Below, one piece after another: positions 1 through 8,779 of a stretch of DNA of 64,000 bases; within the stretch, counting starts at the first letter, position 1, and the number at the start of each line of letters is the position of its first letter. Position numbers and translations under genes: made by a program. A model generated the notes under the pieces. It made no database searches. It saw only the letters and a program-made list of their open reading frames with translations, and was not told the DNA's origin. The DNA comes from Tissierella praeacuta_A (GTDB taxonomy: Bacteria > Bacillota > Clostridia > Tissierellales > Tissierellaceae), in contig NZ_JBEBOY010000015.1 in the NCBI RefSeq assembly GCF_040396155.1, positions 11,448-75,447 on the forward strand, read 5' to 3'.

Positions 1-1384
1 ATAAAATTTCATAGCCTTTATCCTTTATTAATTCAGTTTGTGGCAATTTATCAATCCTATCAACAGATTCACCAGTTGCATAGTAAATGTATTTTTGTTC
101 CTCAGGCATTCTACTTACATATTCTTCTAAAGTAACCATTTTCTTTTCCATTGAAGAATAGAAAATAAGTAAGTCTTCTAATGTTTCTCTATGCATTCCA
201 AAATCATTATATATTCCAAACTTTAATTGTTTTCCGAAACCTTCAAAGAACTTTTCATATTTTTCTCTTTCATTCTTTAGAAGCAAACTTAATTCATCCT
301 TAATCTTATCTTCAATTTTCTTTGCAATTAGTTTTAATTGTCTATCATGTTGTAATATTTCTCTAGATATATTAAGAGAAAGATCCTCTGAGTCTACAAT
401 TCCTTTTACAAAGCTGAAATGATCTGGAAGCAAATCAGCACATTTATTCATAATAAGTACTCCATTGGAATATAATTCCAAACCTTTTTCATATTCTTTT
501 GTATAGAAATCATAAGGAATCTGACTTGGTATAAATAGTAAAGCATTATATCTTACAACACCATCTACAGATAAATGAATTGATTTTACTGGCTCATCAT
601 AACCAAAATGTTTCTCTGCATAAAAGTTTTTATAATCTTCCTCTGTTAATTCATTTTTATTCTTTCTCCAAATTGGGACCATACTATTTATTGTTTCTTC
701 TTCTTTATAATCTTCATACTCATCTTCGGAGCCTTCTTTTAATTTGTTTTTTGTAACATCCATTTTTATTGGATATCTAATAAAATCAGAATACTTTTTA
801 ATAATTCCTCTTATTCTATATTCTTCTAAGAACTCATCATAATTCTCATCTTCTGTATTCTCTTTGATTTTCAATATTATATCTGTTCCAACAGTATCCT
901 TATTTGTAGGCTCTATGCTATATCCCTCTGCCCCTTCAGATTCCCATTTATATCCTTCATCTGCTCCAAAGGTCCTACTTATAACTGTTACTTTATCTGC
1001 TACCATAAATGCAGAATAAAATCCAACACCAAACTGACCAATTATATCAAATCCATCTTTTAACTCATTTTCATTTTTAAATGCAAAGGAACCACTATTT
1101 GCAATTACACCAAGATTCTCTTCTAACTCTTCCTTTGACATTCCAATTCCTGTATCTGATACAGTTAGTGTTCTATTATCTTTATCTGCAACTATTTTGA
1201 TATAATAATCATCCTTATTAAAGCTAATATTTTCATCAGTTAAAGCTTTATAATAGATTTTATCAATAGCATCAGATGAATTAGAGATCAATTCTCTTAA
1301 AAATATCTCTTTATGCGTGTAGATTGAATTTACCATTAAATCAAGCAATCGCTTGGATTCCGCCCTAAATTCCTTTTTCTCCAT
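1..1384 (-). CDS. htpG: HtpG, Hsp90-family chaperone (3' end beyond the window)
   Basis: Cytosolic ATP-dependent Hsp90 chaperone. About 461 N-terminal residues are visible out of the usual 620 or so; the gene runs off the left edge. The protein begins MEKKEFRAESKRLLDLMVNS and shows the GHKL ATP-binding motifs: the ELISNSSDAIDK helix, DTGIGM, the GVIANSGS region and GQFGVGFYSAF. A middle domain with NISREILQ follows. The ATG at 1382-1384 sits behind a GGAAAGGGAAG-type ribosome site, and a perfect CIRCE lies directly upstream at 1423-1449. HrcA control is inferred from that operator. The partial length is due only to the window edge; the reading frame is intact throughout. Confidence 0.97.
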   Translation of the reverse strand, partial: MEKKEFRAESKRLLDLMVNSIYTHKEIFLRELISNSSDAIDKIYYKALTDENISFNKDDYYIKIVADKDNRTLTVSDTGIGMSKEELEENLGVIANSGSFAFKNENELKDGFDIIGQFGVGFYSAFMVADKVTVISRTFGADEGYKWESEGAEGYSIEPTNKDTVGTDIILKIKENTEDENYDEFLEEYRIRGIIKKYSDFIRYPIKMDVTKNKLKEGSEDEYEDYKEEETINSMVPIWRKNKNELTEEDYKNFYAEKHFGYDEPVKSIHLSVDGVVRYNALLFIPSQIPYDFYTKEYEKGLELYSNGVLIMNKCADLLPDHFSFVKGIVDSEDLSLNISREILQHDRQLKLIAKKIEDKIKDELSLLLKNEREKYEKFFEGFGKQLKFGIYNDFGMHRETLEDLLIFYSSMEKKMVTLEEYVSRMPEEQKYIYYATGESVDRIDKLPQTELIKDKGYEIL

Positions 1385-1422
1385 AGATATCTTCCCTTTC
1401 CTTTTTACTATTGTAAATATTA

Positions 1423-1449
1423 TTAGCACTCTAAACGTTAGAGTGCTAA
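1423..1449. promoter_or_regulatory. CIRCE operator (HrcA binding site) of htpG
   Basis: A perfect 9-9-9 inverted repeat, TTAGCACTC - N9 - GAGTGCTAA, matches the CIRCE consensus at every arm position. It lies about 40 bases upstream of the htpG start, where HrcA would block transcription or the early transcript. Confidence 0.96.
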
Positions 1450-1707
1450 TAATATTTATATATCATATTTATTTTTTTATGTCAAGACAAGAATCCTTCA
1501 AAATATTACTTTATTTCTTATATTAGCTATCTAGATATTATAGTAAGATGCTTTAAGTACCGTTTTTTATAGTTCATTATCATATAAAATAATTCTATTT
1601 CTTCCTTAATATAATCTTATATTAAATCTTTCTATCGATGTTAAACTTTTCGTGTCCACACTTATATACTAACACCAATATCTAAAAGTAGTCTAAGTAA
1701 ATACTAC
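1450..1707. other. Intergenic stretch with no recognised gene
   Basis: AT-rich spacer between the htpG operator and the 3' end of the frameshifted lipoprotein gene. Both strands are broken by stops. I see no RNA motif or repeat here; an htpG promoter should overlap its right side but no clear -35/-10 pair stands out. Confidence 0.5.
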
Positions 1708-2663
1708 TTATTTAAATATTAATTTAAACTCATCTAGTCCAGTTTTTTCATTCATATTTGTTTCGCCTTTATATTCATTTATCCCTTCTACAGTTAAATA
1801 AACCACCACATGATTATCTTCATTAACATCTAAATATTCTCGTATCTCAACATTATTTATATAATCCATATTCTTTAAAGCTAGTATTTGCTCCTTACTT
1901 TTTCCAGTTAATACGGTATTTTCAAAATCAATATATAACTTTACTGGTTCTTTATCTATTAAATCCCTTGATTATCCAACTTTCTACCAATATTTATTGT
2001 TGGATGTAAATTTCCTCCTGCTAAAATTGTTCCTTCTACTTCTATAAAATCAAATTTGATTTCTTTATTATTTGTACATACAGAGTTAAGTCCTATAATA
2101 TTTATTCCGTTTCCTAATGTTACTTTAGAATACATATCAATCTTTGTATATTCATTTTCTCTTCTATATTCACCGGTTTTTATATCATAGACCATATCAT
2201 AAGGATACTGTCTATAACCATTTATAATATTTACTCCATTGTAAATAAATCTTATACTCATGTTTTCAATATCCGCATAAACTTCATCAATGTAATCAGT
2301 ATATTCTAGTTTTTCTATTGGTTTTATAGTATTCCCATCTAAATCAATTATGCTATAATATAAGTTCGTCATAGGATCTCTTGGATAATTGTAATAAGAC
2401 CCTAGATAATATTCGTCATTAATCTTTTGTATCTCAACTACACCTATTCCTTCCTTTGCATCTATCCTTTCATCTACTCCACCATTTAATTGAGAATCTA
2501 ATAATTTTAATGCATTGCCATAATCTCCTAGAATAGTTAGCTCTTCTTTTTGTATATTTTCTGCGATTTCTGATTTTGAAACATCACTTACAATATTTTT
2601 CGTACAGCCTGTTAGAGATACTAATACAAGTGCAAATGATAAAATAAAAATCAATTTCTTCAT
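1708..2663 (-). pseudogene. Frameshifted lipoprotein gene of unknown function
   Basis: The first frame (1959-2663, 234 residues) starts with a lipoprotein signal, MKKLIFILSFALVLVSLTGC, whose lipobox cysteine is residue 20. It ends at LDNQGI-stop. Directly after that point another frame continues without interruption as DLIDKEPVKLYIDFENTV and runs through EYLDVNEDNHVVVYLTVEG to a stop at 1708-1710. Adding one G to the GGG run near 1967-1969 would restore a single protein of about 318 residues. The joined product would be membrane-anchored outside the cell. I do not recognise the family. The break may be a real mutation, a phase-variable G run or a sequencing error; the sequence alone cannot tell. 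Confidence 0.7.
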
Positions 2664-2780
2664 AGCATACCCTCCTACTGTAATAGAATATTTTATTATT
2701 AAATATCATTATATTTCATTATGGCATTAAACAGGTTACATTTATATTACAAATAATGGTAATAATGTAGATAGGATATA

Positions 2781-2811
2781 AAAAGTCCCACCTTTTAAAA
2801 GGCAGGACTTA
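2781..2811 (-). terminator. Rho-independent terminator of the cystine transport operon
   Basis: On the minus strand a stem AAGTCCTGCC/GGTGGGACTT with a TTTTAAAA centre is followed by a short T run. It lies about 30 bases past the permease stop codon. Confidence 0.75.
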
Positions 2812-2842
2812 AAGAAATTATATCAATTATTATATTTCACTC

Positions 2843-3508
2843 TCATTCACAACACTCTATCCCCATCTTCTTCTCTAATCTTCCTTGAACTTTTTCAAGC
2901 AACAGCACCACAATCCAATATAAAATAACTAAGGCAGTATATGCTTCAAAATACTGATATGTTATACCTGCATCTATCTTTGCAACTGCTGTTATATCTA
3001 CAATTCCTATAGTAAAAGCTAGAGATGAACCTTTTATAGTATCAATAAGATTATTAACCAATGGAGGAATAGCCACAGGGATAGCTTGTGGTATTACAAT
3101 GTTTTTCATTACTTGCAGTCTTCTTAATCCAATTGATTCTGCAGCCTCAATTTGTCCCTTATCAACTGATAATAAAGCTCCACGTAAAATTTCACTTGCA
3201 TATGCAGCTGTATTTAAAGACAATGTAACTATAAACGCTTGTATCCTATCCATATTCATCAAAATTGGTAATAATCTGGGAATTCCAAAATATATCAAAA
3301 ATAGTTGTCCAATAAATGGCGTTCCTCGAAAAAAAGAAACAAAAACCTTGCACAATTTGTCAATAACTGGTATCTTGAAATATAAAACTAAGGTAATTGT
3401 TAAAGATAATATTAATGCAAGTATAAATGGAACCAATGTGATATATAGTGTGATTGGGAGAGCTGGAATCATATCTTTGAAAACATGCCATACAAAACTA
3501 AGGTCCAA
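2843..3508 (-). CDS. Amino-acid (probably L-cystine) ABC transporter permease
   Basis: Membrane subunit of a polar amino-acid importer (HisM/GlnP family, 221 residues, normal length). Several hydrophobic helices are visible. The segment QIEAAESIGLRRLQVMKNIVIPQAI is the EAA coupling loop that docks on the ATPase; SFFRGTPFIGQLFLIYFG is the typical early family motif. It is the last gene of an operon read PatB/MalY lyase, ATPase, binding protein, permease, with an 18-base gap after the binding protein and a terminator just downstream. Cystine as substrate is inferred from the TcyA-like binding protein and the C-S lyase in the same operon; another sulfur amino acid remains possible. Confidence 0.9.
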   Translation of the reverse strand: MDLSFVWHVFKDMIPALPITLYITLVPFILALILSLTITLVLYFKIPVIDKLCKVFVSFFRGTPFIGQLFLIYFGIPRLLPILMNMDRIQAFIVTLSLNTAAYASEILRGALLSVDKGQIEAAESIGLRRLQVMKNIVIPQAIPVAIPPLVNNLIDTIKGSSLAFTIGIVDITAVAKIDAGITYQYFEAYTALVILYWIVVLLLEKVQGRLEKKMGIECCE

Positions 3509-3526
3509 CTCATTACCCCCTTATAT

Positions 3527-4348
3527 CTATTTATCTGACCTCTCTGTTAAGTCAACTTTAAACCATTTTTCAGAAATCTTACCTAATGTTCCATCAGCTC
3601 TCATTTCTTCTAAGGTTTTATTAGTTAATTCTTTAATTTCATCGCCTCTTTCAGTTTTAGCAAATGGATATGCTCCTTCACTATAAAGTCCAACACCTGT
3701 TAAAATCTTAATCTTATCTTCTCCAATTCTATCTACAGCATCAACTCCAATACTTCTGCTTTGGATACTTGCATCTACTTTACCCATAATAACATCATTA
3801 GTTCCAGTATCATCAAAATTTATACGTTCAAGTTTAATGCCTTCTTTTTCCTCAATATAATCAGCAATATCTGCGTCAGAAGAACCTGCAACTATTGCTA
3901 CTGACCATCCATCTAAATCTTTTAATGATGAAATTGTTTTATCAGGCGCAGACAATAAGATTTGCTCATCATATAAATAATTATCACTAAAATTATATAA
4001 TTCTTTTCTCTTCTCATTTGGTTCAATAACATTAGCTACTGTATCTACTCTACCATCATCTAGTAAACCAAATAAACTTGAAAATGGCATTTGTTCAAAT
4101 TCAACAGTATAACCTGTTCTCTTAGCTATTTCATTCCAAACATCAATCTCAAAACCTTCTAGCTCACCTTTGTCATTTAAAACAGTAAATCCAGGTGTAG
4201 AACCATCAGTTCCTACTTTAATTGCCTTATTATCTTCTGAACCTTTTTCTTCAACCTCTTTCTCATTATTTACAACCTTATTACCACAACCAACAAAAGT
4301 TACCATAACTACTATTGCTAATAGTAGTAGACTTATCTTCCTTTTCAT
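3527..4348 (-). CDS. Amino-acid (probably L-cystine) ABC transporter substrate-binding lipoprotein
   Basis: Extracellular lipid-anchored solute receptor of SBP family 3, 273 residues. The signal peptide ends in a lipobox, VTFVGC, with the cysteine at residue 21. The mature part has the family landmarks GFEIDVWNEIAKRTGY, the stretch FSSLFGLLDDGRVDTVANVI, and YNFSDNYLYDEQ. The stretch with GRVDTVAN resembles TcyA/FliY-type cystine receptors more than glutamine or arginine receptors; that comparison is from memory of the family. It lies 14 bases after the ATPase gene and 18 bases before the permease gene, so the three are co-transcribed. The acidic linker after the lipid anchor (about residues 28-41) is normal for this class. 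Confidence 0.9.
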   Translation of the reverse strand: MKRKISLLLLAIVVMVTFVGCGNKVVNNEKEVEEKGSEDNKAIKVGTDGSTPGFTVLNDKGELEGFEIDVWNEIAKRTGYTVEFEQMPFSSLFGLLDDGRVDTVANVIEPNEKRKELYNFSDNYLYDEQILLSAPDKTISSLKDLDGWSVAIVAGSSDADIADYIEEKEGIKLERINFDDTGTNDVIMGKVDASIQSRSIGVDAVDRIGEDKIKILTGVGLYSEGAYPFAKTERGDEIKELTNKTLEEMRADGTLGKISEKWFKVDLTERSDK

Positions 4349-4362
4349 AAAATAACCTCCTA

Positions 4363-5097
4363 TTAATCTTCTAATAAACTTAAAAATTCACATATTCGTT
4401 TATGTTTAGGGTATTCAAAGATTTGCTTTGGACTTCCTTCCTCCAATATCACTCCTCCCTCCATAAACAATACTCGATCTGAAACTTCCTTTGCAAACTT
4501 CATCTCATGTGTGACAATAATCATTGTTTGTTTACTAACTGCCAAATCTCTTATGACTGTTAATACATACTTAATTAATTGTGGATCTAAAGAGGAAGTA
4601 GGTTCATCAAACAGCATAATATCTGGCTCAATTGCCATGGCACGAGCTATGCCGATTCTCTGCTGCTGACCTCCAGACAATTGATGAGGATATGAATCTC
4701 TTTTATCATAAAGACCAACTATATTTATATATTCTTCAGCAATTTTTTCAGCCTCAGAACGAGTCATCCTTCTTACATAAATTAAATGTTCCATAATATT
4801 TTCAAGAGCTGTTTTGTTTTTAAAAAGATTATAATTTTGAAATACCATGGAACTATGGGATCTTAAACTATATATTTCTTCTTTTGTTAAATTATTTAAA
4901 TTATAGACTTCTTCCCCAAATTTCACAGTTCCTTTATCCGGAACTTCCAAATGATTTAAACATCTCAAAAATGTTGATTTTCCAGTACCTGATGGTCCAA
5001 TTACAGAGATAACTTCCCCAGGTTTTATATCTACTGAAATCCCTTTCAATACCTCTAGATCACCATATTTTTTCCAAATATCAGTTATTTCTACCAA
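4363..5097 (-). CDS. Amino-acid (probably L-cystine) ABC transporter ATPase
   Basis: Cytosolic ATPase of the importer (GlnQ/TcyC type, 244 residues from the chosen start). Walker A is GPSGTGKST, the signature is LSGGQQQR, Walker B is IMLFDEPTSSLD and the H-loop is IVTHEM. I chose the TTG at 5095-5097 as start: it lies about seven bases after an AGAAGGTGG ribosome site and gives the normal N-terminus LVEITDIWKKYG. An ATG further upstream would add ten residues (MIRKVRRWLL) not seen in the family. The gene sits between the C-S lyase and the binding-protein genes. Confidence 0.92.
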   Translation of the reverse strand: MVEITDIWKKYGDLEVLKGISVDIKPGEVISVIGPSGTGKSTFLRCLNHLEVPDKGTVKFGEEVYNLNNLTKEEIYSLRSHSSMVFQNYNLFKNKTALENIMEHLIYVRRMTRSEAEKIAEEYINIVGLYDKRDSYPHQLSGGQQQRIGIARAMAIEPDIMLFDEPTSSLDPQLIKYVLTVIRDLAVSKQTMIIVTHEMKFAKEVSDRVLFMEGGVILEEGSPKQIFEYPKHKRICEFLSLLED

Positions 5098-5166
5098 TAA
5101 AAGCCACCTTCTAACCTTTCTAATCAAAATAATACATATTATATTCTTTGTATTATTTAAAATTAC

Positions 5167-6336
5167 CTATAATGATTTAACAGCCTGTTCTATTCTTTTC
5201 AAGCTTTCTTCTAAAATAGAACGAGGGCAAGCTATATTAAATCTTTGAAATTGTTCTCCTTCTTCTCCAAATATTTCTCCATCATCTAAAGCTAATTTAC
5301 ATTTATTAATGAAGAAATCTCTAAGTTCTTTAGGATTCATATATAATCTTGAACAATCTATCCAGACTAAATATGTTCCTTCAGGTTTAATCACTTTTAA
5401 TTGAGGGATTTTCTTTTCTATATAATTCATTAAAAAATTCAAATTCTCTTTTAAATAGTTTAGTAGAGAATCTAACCAGTCTTCAGATTCATTATAAGCT
5501 GCTTTCATAGCCTCTGCTCCAAATACTGTAGGACCTGGAATAGAACTATTTTCTAACTCATTACTAAATGCATTTCTCAATCTATCATTAGGTATAATTA
5601 TATTTGATACTTGTAATCCAGCTATATTAAAGGTTTTACTAGGAGATGTACAAATTATACAATTTTCACTTATTTCAGGAGAAGTTTTTGCCATTACTGT
5701 ATGATTATAATCTTTATAAATTAAATCAAAATGTATATCATCAGAAACTATTATAATATGATTTTTAATACAGATTTCTCCTAACCTTATTAACTCATCT
5801 TTTGTCCACACCCTTCCAATAGGATTATGAGGGTTACATAAAAATAATAGCTTAGTTCTTGAACTTATTTTTCTTTCTAAATCCTCATAATCCATAACAT
5901 ATGTATCACCTGTATAGATTAAAGGATTTTTTATTATTTGGCATCCATTATTTTTGATACTCTTATAAAAAGGATAATATACTGGACTTTGAACTATTAC
6001 TTCATCACCTGGATTAGTAAATGCCTTTATAGCATGGGTAAGGGCTGTTACAACACCAGGAGTAAACTTAATCCATTCCCTTCTTATATCCCAATCATGT
6101 CTTCTTTTCATCCAGCTTATAACGGAATCATAATATGAATCAGAAATAAAATTATATCCAAATACATTATCTTTTGCTTTTTCCTCTAATGCTTTTCCTA
6201 TAGTAGAAGGTAATCTAAAATCCATATCAGCCACCCATAATGGTAATAAATCTTTGCTACCATATAGCTCTTCTAACATATCCCATTTTTCACAATCAGT
6301 ACCGTGTCTTTCTATAATTTCATCAAATTTATGCAT
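5167..6336 (-). CDS. patB: PatB/MalY-type pyridoxal-phosphate C-S lyase (cystathionine beta-lyase family)
   Basis: A fold-type I PLP enzyme of 389 residues, the usual length for the MalY/PatB group, which cleaves C-S bonds of cystathionine, cysteine or cystine, releasing pyruvate and ammonia. Family features are the N-terminal LPLWVADMDF motif, the CNPHNPIGRVW loop, VSDDIHFDL (aspartate for the pyridine nitrogen) and the PLP lysine K234 in SPSKTFNIAGLQ. It is the first gene of the operon with the cystine-type importer, which suggests use of imported cystine as a sulfur or pyruvate source. A sigma-A promoter lies 136 bases upstream. Aminotransferase activity is the alternative, but the neighbours favour the lyase. 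Confidence 0.9.
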   Translation of the reverse strand: MHKFDEIIERHGTDCEKWDMLEELYGSKDLLPLWVADMDFRLPSTIGKALEEKAKDNVFGYNFISDSYYDSVISWMKRRHDWDIRREWIKFTPGVVTALTHAIKAFTNPGDEVIVQSPVYYPFYKSIKNNGCQIIKNPLIYTGDTYVMDYEDLERKISSRTKLLFLCNPHNPIGRVWTKDELIRLGEICIKNHIIIVSDDIHFDLIYKDYNHTVMAKTSPEISENCIICTSPSKTFNIAGLQVSNIIIPNDRLRNAFSNELENSSIPGPTVFGAEAMKAAYNESEDWLDSLLNYLKENLNFLMNYIEKKIPQLKVIKPEGTYLVWIDCSRLYMNPKELRDFFINKCKLALDDGEIFGEEGEQFQRFNIACPRSILEESLKRIEQAVKSL

Positions 6337-6471
6337 TCTATATTTTCCACCTCCTTATATAGTAAAAGTTTGATAATCTAATTTACCAAACATCAGATAC
6401 TACCTTCTTAAATAAGAGATAAAATGTTTTCGACAATATTCGTCATTTTTCTACCTTCTTTTCACTCGAGT

Positions 6472-6500
6472 AGTTTAGCACTTAGCTATTTACATGTCAA
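6472..6500 (-). promoter_or_regulatory. Sigma-A promoter of the lyase/cystine importer operon
   Basis: On the minus strand TTGACA (6495-6500), a 17-base spacer and TAAACT (6472-6477). The leader to the lyase start is about 130 nt long; I could not fold it into a known T-box or riboswitch. Confidence 0.75.
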
Positions 6501-6564
6501 ATAGAGATTATCTATTAATAAATTTTTCAAATAGCATTTATATATACATTCTAAATTCCTTTTA

Positions 6565-6593
6565 TTGACATTCTTCCTTCCATATAATATAGT
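6565..6593 (+). promoter_or_regulatory. Sigma-A promoter of the aminopeptidase gene
   Basis: TTGACA (6565-6570), 17-base spacer, TATAGT (6588-6593), about 100 bases before the aminopeptidase start. It is back to back with the lyase operon promoter; the whole 6337-6693 gap is used by these two promoters and their leaders. Confidence 0.85.
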
Positions 6594-6693
6594 ACTAGAT
6601 AGTTTTAGAATATAATTTTGAATTATCTGTAAAAGAACAAATAAATATAAATGAAGATTTAAATTATAAACTATAATATATAAGGAGGTTTCT

Positions 6694-7926
6694 ATGAATA
6701 ATTTTGAACGCAATCTTGAGAAATATGCTGAACTTGCTGTAAAGGTTGGTATTAATCTAAAGGAAAAAGAAGGTTTAATAGTAACGGGTAATACTGATAC
6801 TCTTCCACTTGCAAGATTAATAATGAAGAAAGCATATGAAATAGGCGCAAAGCATGTGGAATTTCAACTAAACGACGATGCAATGAATTTAATAAGATTT
6901 AAACATGGCAAAGACTATGTCTTCGAAAACTTTCCAGACTGGAAAGTAAATTCCCTTGAAGCTATGTATAAGAATAACTATCATCATATCTTTATTCTAG
7001 CATCTGACCCAGAACTATTAAAGGATATTGATGGAGAAATAGTTGCTAAAAGTCAGAAATCTGCTTCACAAGCAATGGCTCCTGTAATGAAATATAGAAT
7101 GACTGGGATTACTAAATGGAATATAATTGCCATGCCATCAGCTTCATGGGCTAAATCCGTATTTCCTGATTTAGATGAGAAAGATGCTATAGAAAAACTT
7201 TGGGAAAACATATTTGCTGCAACTAGAGTTGACCAAGAAGACCCAATTAAAGCATGGGAAATACATGATAAAAATCTAAAAAAATATAGGAATTTCCTAA
7301 ATGAGAAGCAATTTGAAAAATTAGTATATAAAGGTCCTGGAACTGATTTAGAAGTATACTTAGCAGATGGACACTACTGGATGGGCGGAGCAAAGACAAG
7401 TCAAGGCGGTCACTCTTATGTTGCTAACATACCTACTGAAGAAGTATTTACTACACCTCACCGTTTAAAAGTTAATGGTAGTTTAAAAGCCACAAAACCA
7501 CTTAGTTTAAATGGTAAAATCATAGATAATTTTGGCTTTGAGTTTAAAGATGGTAAAGTAGTAGATTTCTATGCAGAAAAGGGATATGATGTCTTAGAAA
7601 AACTTATGGAAAACGATGAAGGCGCTAAATATTTAGGTGAGGTTGCTTTAGTACAAGATGATTCTCCTATATCAAATACAGGAATATTATTTAATGAAAC
7701 TTTATTTGATGAAAATGCTTCCTGTCATTTTGCCTTAGGACGTGCCTATGCTTATGCCATGAGAGATGGCTCCAATATGACTCAAGAAGAATTAACAGAT
7801 AAAGGTGCCAACTTTAGTTTAATCCATGTGGATTTTATGGTAGGTGGACCAGAATTAAATATTACTGCATATGAAAAGAATGGTAACGAAGTTGAATTAT
7901 TTAGAAATGGAAATTGGGTATTTTAA
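6694..7926 (+). CDS. M29-family metallo-aminopeptidase (AmpS/aminopeptidase T type)
   Basis: Cytosolic two-metal aminopeptidase that removes N-terminal residues from peptides; 410 residues, the normal size. The six conserved metal and catalytic residues of the family can be placed: E250, E316, H345 and Y352 (in SCHFALGRAY), H378 and D380 (in IHVDFMVGG). The start ATG follows AAGGAGG by five bases. The gene is a single transcription unit with its own strong promoter and a bidirectional terminator shared with the convergent transporter operon. Its likely job is final breakdown of imported or recycled peptides, which fits the opp operon at the right end of the window. Confidence 0.95.
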   Translation: MNNFERNLEKYAELAVKVGINLKEKEGLIVTGNTDTLPLARLIMKKAYEIGAKHVEFQLNDDAMNLIRFKHGKDYVFENFPDWKVNSLEAMYKNNYHHIFILASDPELLKDIDGEIVAKSQKSASQAMAPVMKYRMTGITKWNIIAMPSASWAKSVFPDLDEKDAIEKLWENIFAATRVDQEDPIKAWEIHDKNLKKYRNFLNEKQFEKLVYKGPGTDLEVYLADGHYWMGGAKTSQGGHSYVANIPTEEVFTTPHRLKVNGSLKATKPLSLNGKIIDNFGFEFKDGKVVDFYAEKGYDVLEKLMENDEGAKYLGEVALVQDDSPISNTGILFNETLFDENASCHFALGRAYAYAMRDGSNMTQEELTDKGANFSLIHVDFMVGGPELNITAYEKNGNEVELFRNGNWVF

Positions 7927-7936
7927 TAAATAAAAT

Positions 7937-7995
7937 AAATTCTCATTTTAGAAAAGGACTAAGTTATAATCCAAACCTAAAATGAGAATTTTTAT
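7937..7995. terminator. Bidirectional terminator between convergent genes
   Basis: Two 15-base perfect arms, AAATTCTCATTTTAG (7937-7951) and its complement (7977-7991), flank a 25-base loop; T-rich tracts lie on both sides. It serves the aminopeptidase gene and the importer operon coming from the right. Confidence 0.85.
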
Positions 7996-8769
7996 TTAAT
8001 ATTTAGTTATTAAATACCTTCCCATATGTTCTATTACTTCAATTTTCCCATATATTTTGGTGAAGACTTCTGTAATAAATTTACTATCTACATCGGCAGT
8101 ATAAAAATCAGCCAATTTTTTCTTATCATTCAAAATTATAATTTTATCACAATAATTAAGCGCCATATTAGGATCATGTAATGTAATCAGTCCTGACTTA
8201 TTCTCACATTTTATTACTTGTTTTATCTTAGATAAAACCATATGTCTATTATTAAAATCAAGAGCACTGTCTGGCTCATCAAATAACATGATTTCTGAAT
8301 TCTGCATTAAATTTCTAGTTATAATAATAAGTTGTTTTTGCCCCTCACTTAATTGAAGAAAATTTTCCTCTGCAAATTTCTCCATTCCCACCTTTTCCAA
8401 CATATTATAAGCTATTTTCCTATGTTCTTTCGTAGGTGATTCAAATACTCCAAGATATGGAGTTATACCCATTAATACAACATCCAATACTTTTGTATCA
8501 TAAACTATACTATGACGTTGAGGCATAAAGCTAATATGTTTTGCCCTTTTTTTCTCACTAAATTCATAAATATCCGTACCATGTATTAAACATTTTCCAC
8601 TTTTAGGTTTTAATAATCCACAAATTACTTTCAAAAGTGTTGTCTTTCCTGTTCCATTTAATCCTAGAAGTGCTGTGAATTCATTTCTCTTAATAGTAAG
8701 ATTAATATCATCAACTATTAGTTCTTTATCATAGCTTGCCTTTATATTTTCTACTTTCATTAAATCCAT
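7996..8769 (-). CDS. FecCD-type ABC importer ATPase
   Basis: Cytosolic ATPase of a metal-chelate, oxyanion or cobalamin-type importer (FepC/BtuD family, 257 residues). Walker A is GLNGTGKTT, the signature motif is LSEGQKQ (LSxGQ type of this family), Walker B is IMLFDEPDSALD and the H-loop is LITLHDP. It is the last gene of a three-gene operon with the permease (10-base gap) and the binding lipoprotein. Substrate cannot be read from this subunit. The neighbourhood of an AOR-family gene raises molybdate or tungstate as one possibility. Confidence 0.92.
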   Translation of the reverse strand: MDLMKVENIKASYDKELIVDDINLTIKRNEFTALLGLNGTGKTTLLKVICGLLKPKSGKCLIHGTDIYEFSEKKRAKHISFMPQRHSIVYDTKVLDVVLMGITPYLGVFESPTKEHRKIAYNMLEKVGMEKFAEENFLQLSEGQKQLIIITRNLMQNSEIMLFDEPDSALDFNNRHMVLSKIKQVIKCENKSGLITLHDPNMALNYCDKIIILNDKKKLADFYTADVDSKFITEVFTKIYGKIEVIEHMGRYLITKY

Positions 8770-8779
8770 TATAGTCCTC

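Noticed and set aside
6337..6471. Leader of the lyase operon as a T-box or cysteine-related riboswitch
   Set aside because: No T-box TGGN sequence with specifier stem and no S-box core were found.
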